Source: Oscillospiraceae bacterium (GTDB lineage Bacteria; Bacillota; Clostridia; Oscillospirales; CAG-272). Taken from it: a stretch of DNA of 41,287 nucleotides. The notes under the pieces were generated by a model. That model did no database searches. It was not told the origin of the DNA and worked only from the letters and a program-made list of their open reading frames with translations. Shown here piece after piece: positions 17,779 to 25,700 of this stretch; within the stretch, counting starts at the first letter, position 1; each line of letters begins with the position of its first letter. Where the stretch lies: NCBI GenBank assembly GCA_015064745.1, contig SVRR01000015.1, positions 1-41,287 on the forward strand, written 5' to 3'. Position numbers and translations under genes: made by a program.

Positions 17779-18471
17779 ATGTTAGGCTATTATAATTACA
17801 CCACCCTTTTGACCTACCTTTCCCTCATGTCGGCAGGGCTTGGCATCGTTACATCGCTCGGCGGCGCAGGCCATCCCTACGTCGGCATGTGCTTTCTGCT
17901 TTTTTGCGGACTTTGTGACGCCTTTGACGGCAAGGTCGCACGTACGAAAACCGACCGCACGGAGGAGGAATGCTGCTTTGGCGTGCAGATAGACTCACTC
18001 TCCGATATTGTCGCCTTTGGTGTGCTTCCCGTTTGTATCGGTGCGGCACTCCTGAAAAGGGACTTATTTATTGCCATGAAGGAAGAGCCCGCGCTCGGTA
18101 AAGTTACCGTAGTGCTTCTCGTTGCTGTGATGGCACTGTATCTTTTGGCAGGCATGATCCGACTTGCCTACTTTAATGTCACCGAGGAAAAGAGACAGCA
18201 AACGGAAACGGGAGCAAGAAAATATTACTATGGGCTTCCCATCACCTCCGCTTCCCTGATCTTCCCCACCATTTTGCTCCTCGACCTTATTCTTGACAAA
18301 ACCGCGCACTTTGACATCACACCGATCTATTTCGCCGTAATGGCAATTTGCGCTATCGCCTTTGTTACCAAATTTCAGTTAAAAAAGCCCGGTTTGCGCG
18401 GTATTCTTATCATGGTTGGCATCGGCGCCGTAGAGTTCGTGCTTTTGATGCTCAGCTATTATTTCTTCTGA
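17779..18471 (+). CDS. pssA: CDP-diacylglycerol-serine O-phosphatidyltransferase
   Basis: This 230-residue membrane enzyme of the CDP-alcohol phosphatidyltransferase family makes phosphatidylserine from CDP-diacylglycerol and serine. The catalytic motif is complete: DAFDG (47-51), AR (54-55), G68, D72 and D76. The spacer between AR and G is 12 residues, about four longer than in the standard pattern. Six hydrophobic helices are apparent. The serine assignment rests on the psd gene directly downstream (1-bp gap). The AAGGGG box precedes the ATG. Confidence 0.92.
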   Translation: MLGYYNYTTLLTYLSLMSAGLGIVTSLGGAGHPYVGMCFLLFCGLCDAFDGKVARTKTDRTEEECCFGVQIDSLSDIVAFGVLPVCIGAALLKRDLFIAMKEEPALGKVTVVLLVAVMALYLLAGMIRLAYFNVTEEKRQQTETGARKYYYGLPITSASLIFPTILLLDLILDKTAHFDITPIYFAVMAICAIAFVTKFQLKKPGLRGILIMVGIGAVEFVLLMLSYYFF

Positions 18472-18472
18472 T

Positions 18473-19318
18473 ATGCAAACAAATAAAGTAAAAAAAGAAA
18501 GCGCCTCGTTGCGCTTTCTTTATCATACGGCTGTGGGAAGGCTTTTGTTAAGGCCCCTCGTTGCGCCGCCCGTATCGAGACTCATCGGCGCGTTTATGTC
18601 CTCATCGCTTTCCCGTCCGCTTATCAGACGCTTTGTGAAGAAAAACGGCATCTGTCTTTCGGATTATGAGGATGTGCGCTACCGTTCCTTTAACGATTGC
18701 TTTACGAGAAAGATCAAGGGTGAGAACCGTCCCATCCCCCAAGACAAGGACGTCTTCATCGCGCCCTGCGACGCATACCTTTCCGCCTACCCCATTCAAA
18801 GCGGAAGCGTTTTCCACGTAAAAGGAAACGATTACAGTCTTTTGGGGCTTCTTGACGGCAACCAAGCCTTAGCCGAGAAATACGAGGGCGGTACGGCACT
18901 TATATTCCGTCTTTGCGTGCATCATTATCACCGTTATATTTATCTTGACGCAGGCACGAAGGGCGAAAACGTTTTTATCAAGGGCAAGCTGCACACAGTG
19001 CGTCCCATTGCGCTGGAGGCCTTTCCCGTCTTTGTGCAAAATTCTCGCGAGTATACGGTGTTAAACACGGAAAGCTTCGGCGCAGTCACACAGATTGAGG
19101 TCGGCGCGCTTCTCGTTGGTAAGATCAAAAACCATCACGAAGCACACACCTTTGCTCGCGGCGAGGAAAAAGGGCTGTTTCTTTACGGTGGCTCGACGAT
19201 CATCCTCCTTGTGCCTAAGGATGCCGTTCATTTTGACGAACGTCTTTTCCTTGCAACAGAGGCAAACGAGGAGACTGAGGTAAAGATGGGTGACGTGCTC
19301 GGCAAGCGCCGCGCTTGA
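18473..19318 (+). CDS. psd: Phosphatidylserine decarboxylase proenzyme
   Basis: The 281-residue proenzyme decarboxylates phosphatidylserine to phosphatidylethanolamine. It cleaves itself at the conserved GST motif (GGST, cleavage before Ser about 241), generating the pyruvoyl cofactor. FNDCFTRKIK, the APCDAYLS segment, the HHYHRYIYLDAG histidine motif and the GALLVGKI strand are typical of the family. It is cotranscribed with pssA and the flippase-like gene, giving a complete PE branch. No clear terminator follows before the tRNA promoter. Confidence 0.95.
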   Translation: MQTNKVKKESASLRFLYHTAVGRLLLRPLVAPPVSRLIGAFMSSSLSRPLIRRFVKKNGICLSDYEDVRYRSFNDCFTRKIKGENRPIPQDKDVFIAPCDAYLSAYPIQSGSVFHVKGNDYSLLGLLDGNQALAEKYEGGTALIFRLCVHHYHRYIYLDAGTKGENVFIKGKLHTVRPIALEAFPVFVQNSREYTVLNTESFGAVTQIEVGALLVGKIKNHHEAHTFARGEEKGLFLYGGSTIILLVPKDAVHFDERLFLATEANEETEVKMGDVLGKRRA

Positions 19319-19376
19319 CGGATTTTTCTCCTACTCTCTCGCGCTTTAATTTTATTTTGTTTTTTTATAAAAAGCC

Positions 19377-19405
19377 TTGACTTTTTCGGTTTTGTTGTGT
19401 ATAAT
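19377..19405 (+). promoter_or_regulatory. Promoter of tRNA-Ser
   Basis: TTGACT (19377-19382) and TATAAT (19400-19405) are 17 bp apart, 34 bp before the tRNA. Confidence 0.85.
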
Positions 19406-19439
19406 GATATGGCAAGCTTGAAATCGGGAGCTTGTCTAT

Positions 19440-19532
19440 GGAGAAGTACTCAAGTGGCCGAAGAGGCGTCCCTGCTAAGGATGTAGGCCGGGCTTATCCG
19501 GCGCGAGAGTTCAAATCTCTCCTTCTCCGCCA
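19440..19532 (+). tRNA. tRNA-Ser (anticodon GCT)
   Basis: The 93-nt gene folds as a class II tRNA. The acceptor GGAGAAG pairs with CTTCTCC, the D-stem is CTC/GAG, the anticodon stem CGTCC/GGATG encloses CTGCTAA with anticodon GCT at 19474-19476, the long variable arm GCCGG/CCGGC is present, and the T-stem is GAGAG/CTCTC. The discriminator G and an encoded CCA end it. The gene is intact and sits directly at the phage boundary, so it is the probable integration target. Confidence 0.96.
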
Positions 19533-19590
19533 AAAAGACTATCTAAAAACTACCCAAAAAGTAGGATTTTAGGTAGTCTTTTTCCTTTAT
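19532..19590 (+). terminator. Hairpin directly after tRNA-Ser
   Basis: The arms 19532-19548 and 19567-19583 pair over 17 positions with one T-G pair. They are flanked by A- and T-runs, and an inner CTAC/GTAG stem extends the hairpin. It can act in both directions. It may be host sequence or part of the attachment region. Confidence 0.8.
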
Positions 19591-19637
19591 TTGCAGGGGT
19601 TTATCGACTTTTTGCATAGTTTTTATATAGTCTTTCG

Positions 19638-19710
19638 TTGGTCAGAAAGTTGGTCAAAAAAATTGGTCAAACTTGGTCATAGCAAGTTTAATTGGTCAAA
19701 AAGTTGGTCA
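19638..19710 (+). repeat. Six direct TTGGTCA heptamers, candidate attL arm-type sites
   Basis: Identical TTGGTCA copies start at 19638, 19650, 19663, 19673, 19692 and 19704, i.e. 10-19 bp apart. They lie between the tRNA-Ser 3' end and the terminator of the phage late operon. Short direct repeats beside a tRNA 3' end are what tyrosine-integrase arm or excisionase sites look like. The protein that would bind them is not in the window. Confidence 0.65.
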
Positions 19711-19737
19711 GTTTTTTTGTGAACAAAAGAGGAAAAC

Positions 19738-19770
19738 AAAAAAAGAGGCAAGGATTTTCGTCCTTGCCTC
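19738..19770 (-). terminator. Terminator of the prophage late operon
   Basis: On the minus strand GAGGCAAGGA pairs perfectly with TCCTTGCCTC (19770-19761 with 19754-19745), with a 6-nt loop, followed by seven Ts. It lies 7 bp after the stop of the 2421-aa gene. Confidence 0.93.
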
Positions 19771-19776
19771 AATTTT

Positions 19777-22700
19777 TTATTTGTAGCCGCAGAGCTCAAG
19801 GAGCTTGCGCTTTTGGCTCGGCGTGAGGTCGAGGCGGTTGATGTACGCCCGCACCTGCGCCTTGCCGTTGGTGTTGGTGTAGCCGAGGTAGCCCATGATC
19901 ATGTACTTCTCGACAGCAGTCAAGCGCAGAGACGAAACGTACTTTTGCACCTTTGCCTTGCGCGTGCCGCTGATGCTGTCGCCCTTCTTATCCTTATCGG
20001 CTTCAAAAAGGCTTGCGGTCGCAACGGCGAGCGCGAAGGATTCCGCCTTGTCGGCGAACGCCGTGCCGAAGAGCGCGCCCTTGGTTTCGAGATCCAGGTC
20101 AAGTGCCGCTTCCCTTGCCAGCTCGCGGTAGATGCTGTAAAGAGTCGTCATTGCCTTTGCCTTGGCTTCGGGGGTTGCCGACTTGTACGCGGACGTCCGA
20201 ACGAGCGTCGCAATCTTTTCGAGTGAGGTGTTATACACCTTCTCGTAGGTCGCCTTCTGCTCTTCGTCAAGCTCGTATTTAACCTTGTCGATGGTAACAG
20301 TGCTTGGCACACTGCTCGGGATCACGCCATCAAAACCTTGCCCCACGAGCGCCGCCATTTCTCGGCGCACCTCATCGTCCTCGATACCGACCTTCTCGTC
20401 AAGCATCAAGCCCACGATCTTTGCGATCTTGTCCTCGTCGCCGCTTTCGATGGCGCCCTCAAGCTGTTCACGATAGCTTTCCGTCTCGTAGAGAGAGCCG
20501 TCAAAATCCGCACCGAGACGGCGCGAGATGCCGGAGACGAAGTTATATGCGTTTCTCGTCGGGATGCCGAAGAGAGCGCCGCCGGCGTAGAGTATATCCT
20601 TCGCCGCCTTACCGACATCCTTGCCTGTTGCCTTTCCTTGAATGATATCACCCGAAAGCTCGCCGAGCGACCATGCGGCGGAGAAAAGATCGTTTACGGT
20701 AGCATAGGCGTAGTGTTCAAGATCATAGCCGTTCGTGACGCGCGAGACGAAGTCACGAATGAGAGGAAGACCGCCGAAGAGATTGCCGAACACGTCAGCA
20801 AGGAAGGTCCAAACGGTGTCCTCATCGTCCTTGTCGTAGAGGAAGCGGAAGCCTTGTGCAATGAGCGCCATAAAGATAGAGGTCATCAAGAGTGCGCCGA
20901 CCGATTTCCGCGTCTTCTGTGCGGCTTTCTTGATGGCGGCATCGAGTGCTTTGATCTCTGCCGGATCGGTTGCCTGTGCGCGTTTTTTCTTCAAGGTTGC
21001 AAGCTCGCCGATCGCGTCCACCGTTCTACCGACGATTTTCATCGCGTCCGCCGAGAACATCGTCATGGTCTTTACAATCTCATTATGATGTCGCATGGCA
21101 GCAGAGCGCTCGGTCGCAAGCGAGTTTTGCTGTGTCTCGTAGATGACCTGGGTCAGAAGCTCGCCCGCCTTCACCTTGTTCTCCTCGGTGCCAATCTTTG
21201 CACCGCCATCCTTTTCTACCTGCACCTGGCAAGCGGCAAAGAGCTTGCGAACGACGAGACGGTCCATCTTGCCGATGGGCGTCATCAAGACGTCGCCGAG
21301 CTTGTCCGTCTTCTCGATTACGCCTTGCGCGAGCGCCGCCGTGTTCTCGTGGTTGCGGAGCTTGGCGAGCGCGCAATACTTGTCGACATCCGCGCCTGAG
21401 ATACCGAAGCCCTTTACGACGCTCGCATAATCAAGGATCGACGTTGCGGCGATGAAGGAAGAAAGCTGTGTGAGCCATACCTTGGGATTGGCGCCAAGCT
21501 GAAACTTGGCAAAGGAACCGCGGAGCTTGCCGAGCGCCCTATCCCAAGCATCGCGCTTGGATACGCCTTGGATGTCGGCGATGAGCTTCTTGAAATACTC
21601 GTCTGCTATATCCTTGGGGTCGGTGCCGTTCGCGTTCTTCTGCCTGGCGTTTTTGCTGATGCTCGTATTCACGCCCGCCGTGCCGATCGTCACAGGCTTG
21701 TTGGGATTCTCATTCAAATCAAGATTGTAAAGAACGTCGTACTCGTTTAAGACGAGCGCAAGGTTTGCGTACATAGAAACGGCGCGCACGTGGCGATCGA
21801 TCACGCGGTCGAGCCCTTCCATAAAGAGCTCGTTCTTGGCGTTCTTCACGGTATCCTTGTTAAAGCCGGCATTTGATACACGGTCAAGCTCCTCGTAGAA
21901 GGTGCTTGCGTCGTCCACGCTCTTTGCAATGTTTCCGCGGCGAATCGGGACGTAATAGCTTTCGAGCGCGTTGCTGTATCCGCGAAGAAGCATATCGGTG
22001 TCGCGCTTGGCTTGCTTGCAATCCTCGTTAAAGAGCTTTTCGATGATGGAGATGTATTCCTTCTCGGTCGCGGTAAACTGTTCCCCGACCGCTTGCTGTT
22101 CCAGCCTCGCGCGGAAGCGAAGCTCCTCAATACTAAGGTCGGAGGCGAACTCTGCGAAGCCTTCCACGGTGATCACATCATCGCCGTTATAATACTTGAA
22201 GCCCGAATACGCGAGACCGCGGAGTGCCTGGTCACGATTGAAGGTCATATAGAGAAGCATCGCTTGCGCAAGCGGGATCTGCTGTCCGCGGTATTTAACC
22301 GTTTTCTCTTGAATTTCCGTCAAGAAGTCCTTGTGCTTCTCGTAGAAGGCTTCAAGATCCTCGCGCATCTCCATCTCCATCAGCTGCGCCTTGGTCAAGC
22401 CGTCGCGGAGCTTTAAGAACATGGTGGTGTAGAAGCCGGTCGGATCGTAGGCATCCATATAGCGCATGAGCGCCTCAGGGTCGCCGAAGGAACGATAGTA
22501 TTTCTCAAACCACTTACGCATCCACCCGACCTTGGCGCGATTGTTGCGAATGATGCCGTCGCGGTAATCCTTTGCAAGAGGCTTTGCTTCGACGTACTTG
22601 CCGTCGCGATACACCTTGCCCCAATTCTGCACGAAGTGGGTGAAGTAATCGACCACAGATTCAAGCGCGAGAAGCTCGTCTGCGGTGAATTCGCCCTCGC

Positions 22701-25700
22701 CCTTCATCAGAATCTCCAGCGTCGCGGCAACGCCTTCATCGTAGTTTTCCTTGGTAATGACAAGGTTTCCGTCGCCGAGCTTGTACCACTCCGCAAGCCC
22801 CGCGAGGATCTTGCGCGAGCTTGATTTGTTCAGGTTTCCTCGGTGCTCGATTTTCGCCAGTTGCTCGATGCTGCCCTTGAAGGTGTCGGTCTTGTACTGT
22901 GACGCGTTGAGAAACGCGCCTGTCTTAAGGTCCTTCAGCTTGCGCAGCTTGTGAAGCACGCGGTTGCCGTAGTAGGTGCGGTTGTATTCCTCCTCAAAAC
23001 GTTCTTTCCACGTTTGGTTGACCTTGCGCAGCTTCTCGCGCTGCTCGCTTATGAACTCCGAAAGCATCGAGGTGCTTCCCTTTTCGTCGTAAGTACGAAG
23101 AACGCGGCGCACGATCTCTTGTCTGAGCGCGCGGATCTCTTCCGCGCCGACGGCATCCTTCAGCATGCGCTTTGTTGCCGCGAGGCTGTCTGTGGCATCC
23201 TCGTATGCCGACGCAATCGCAAAGAAAACATCGGCGGGGTTTTGCTCCTCGATTGTGAAGCCCTGCTCCGCAAGCTCTTTGGCAACGACGTCGACAGGAA
23301 GCCCTTGTTTGTCCTTCGGCTTATTCCATCGACCGTATACACCTTTGGTTTTGTCGTCATAGCGGTGAGAGATCTCATCCCTCAAAGGCTCAAGGTCCAG
23401 CTTTTGCAGATAGGGGCGAAGGATATTTAAAAGCTCAATATCCATCTGCAAGCCAACGTCAAGAACGCGCTCAAGCATGGCGTGCTCGATAATATAGTCC
23501 GCAACCTTGTTTGCCACAGCACCGCGCTTTCCCGGAGCTGCACCGTTCAACCCTTGCCAAAGCATATCGACAACCTCTTCGCGGGATTTGCCGCGCAAGG
23601 TTGCTTGCTCATCTTCGGAATACAGAGTGTTTGTCAGGATCTCGTGGATGGCTTCATCTGCTTCGGTCTTGGAGTAGGTCTTGGCGCGGGTGTAGTTCGC
23701 GACCATCTTCTTGATCTGCCCGTCGGACACCTCGTAGACTGTACCCGAAGGATTGGGGGATTTGAGCGAAAAGTTTACCTTTTTGCTTGCTTTGGCTTTA
23801 GCTGTTTGCTCAGGAATCCCGTAAAGCGTTTTTAATTTTCGGAGGATTTCTGCGATTTCTGCGCTTGTGTAAGTTCTATGATTCTCCCCAGCTCGTTCAG
23901 AATCTCCTGGTTGGTTGCGCGCGGATTTTCTTTGAGAAACATAATCATTCTCATTTGTTCCTCTTCCGTCTCCAATGCCGAGAAGATTGCCTCCTCTTCC
24001 TCGTCCGGAAGATCGGTGAGGCTCAGTCCATACGTCAGCAATTTCTCTGTCATTGTTAATTGCATTGATTCTTTCCTTTCTCGACGCTTTTCCGTCGTTA
24101 ACACGCAACATCGTGCCGTGCATATAGCCATCTGCTTTGAAGACATAAACACTGCCGGCGTAAATGGCGACCGTTCTCTCTTCGCCTTCTGCGATGTCGG
24201 CGGTTTTGTTCGCTAGACTTCTTGCGAACGAATCTCGATCTTCAGAAGCAACTTCTTGCGCAAATTGGTCGGTCGCTATGTAAAGATCTTCACCGTCACC
24301 TCCACGAGCTTTCCTCGAAAACCGAATATCCGCATTTCTTGTCGGAGGCTTGTCGGTCTCGTGTTCCGCCTGCGCTTCGGTCAGCGCGGCGCCGGTGGAG
24401 GATTTGCGGGAGAATTTTACAGCCCTGCGATTTCTTGCGCTTTCGTTAGAATCTCCGCTTCGGTCGCTTCCGGATTCTTCTCCGTAAAACTCACGAGATC
24501 GTCCATTTGTGTCTTGTTCTTCAACATCGAAGTTATCATCTCCGAGGTTGCTTGAGCGATCCCAATATCTCTCATAATTCTCGCGAACGCTTTCACTAGC
24601 TCTTTGTTTTTCTCCGTGATTTTCATTATATACCTCGCTGTGCAAGTTTTTTATTACTTCTGCATTTTTCGGCACATCTTCGATAGAGAGGAGAGTTCCG
24701 TATCGATCCTCTGTTTCGTCCGCTACAAGCTTGTTCCAAGTGTTGTCGCTTGGGTTGTAGAGGACCTTGATGTCGCCGGGCTTAGTTTTGGAAGAAAAAG
24801 CCCATTGCATCGCCGTAGAATAGTATTGACTGTATGTCTGCTTTTTCTTTTTTACCGTAGTGCTTTTTCTATTATACTGCACCGCCTCTTCGCTGTCAAG
24901 GCTTTCTTCCTCCTCGATCTCGGGAGCGTGGGAGAGGAAATACTTTGCAAGGCGGGTGTTTCCCGACTGCTCTGCGGCTTTGATGTACAGCTTCTGCGCG
25001 GTCTTCAGCGTTTTGCTTGCGCCCTTGCCGCCGATCGCCTTGCAGACGTCAACGAGCTTGTCGAAGATCTTACGCGCAAGCGGCGCGTCCTTGGCAACAA
25101 GCTTATCAATGAACGCCTCGTTTCCAAGCAGATGCTCGGTCGCGTGCGCCATCAGCTCGTCGTTGAAAACGGAGTATTTGTCCGCTTCTTCTTCGGTCAG
25201 ATCTTTGCCTGCCTGTTTCTTATCGATAATGGCGCCGATCTCTTCGGCGGTAAAGCCATAGCCTTTTGACAGCACGCTCTCTGCCGCGACCTTATAGAGC
25301 GCCTGTTTGCCATTTTTTGTGTCAACGGTGAGATCTTCGTCGATCAAGAATTTTGCGAGCTTTGCATACTCTGCCGAGCCTTCCGAGAAGTGAGTGTGCT
25401 CGTGGATGAGATCCTTTTCCCAGGTGCCATTTTCAAAGGAATCTGCGCCGATGTACAGCTTACCGTCCTTTGCCGCCGCGTGGAAGGTGTCGTTCGCCTT
25501 CGTGACGACGAAGCCCGTCTTCGCGCCTGCGATGGTATCAAGGGCGTTGCGCGCCTTGACGAACCTACGGAAGGCTTCCTGTCCCTTCTCCGAAAGTTCC
25601 GCATCGTTGACGGCAAAGGTGCCTACGGCGGCACGTGCTTCTTCGATAGAGACACCGTTTTCCTCGGCATACATTTCCGCTGCTTCCTCTGCCATATCGT

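Noticed and set aside
19638-19710. TTGGTCA repeats as a CRISPR array or plasmid iterons
   Set aside because: Seven bases is too short for CRISPR repeats and the spacing is irregular. The phage-tRNA junction fits integrase arm sites better than a replication origin.
20338-21399. Long plus-strand open frame antisense to the polyvalent gene
   Set aside because: It lacks a ribosome binding site, its composition is Arg/Cys/His rich, and it mirrors codon bias of the minus-strand gene. It is a shadow frame.
23832-24626. Explaining genes A and B as a sequencing frameshift in the giant gene
   Set aside because: The giant frame is open through both segments and resumes with the FSRK-type motifs. Two separate errors in the same frame, each with its own start, ribosome binding site and stop, are unlikely.
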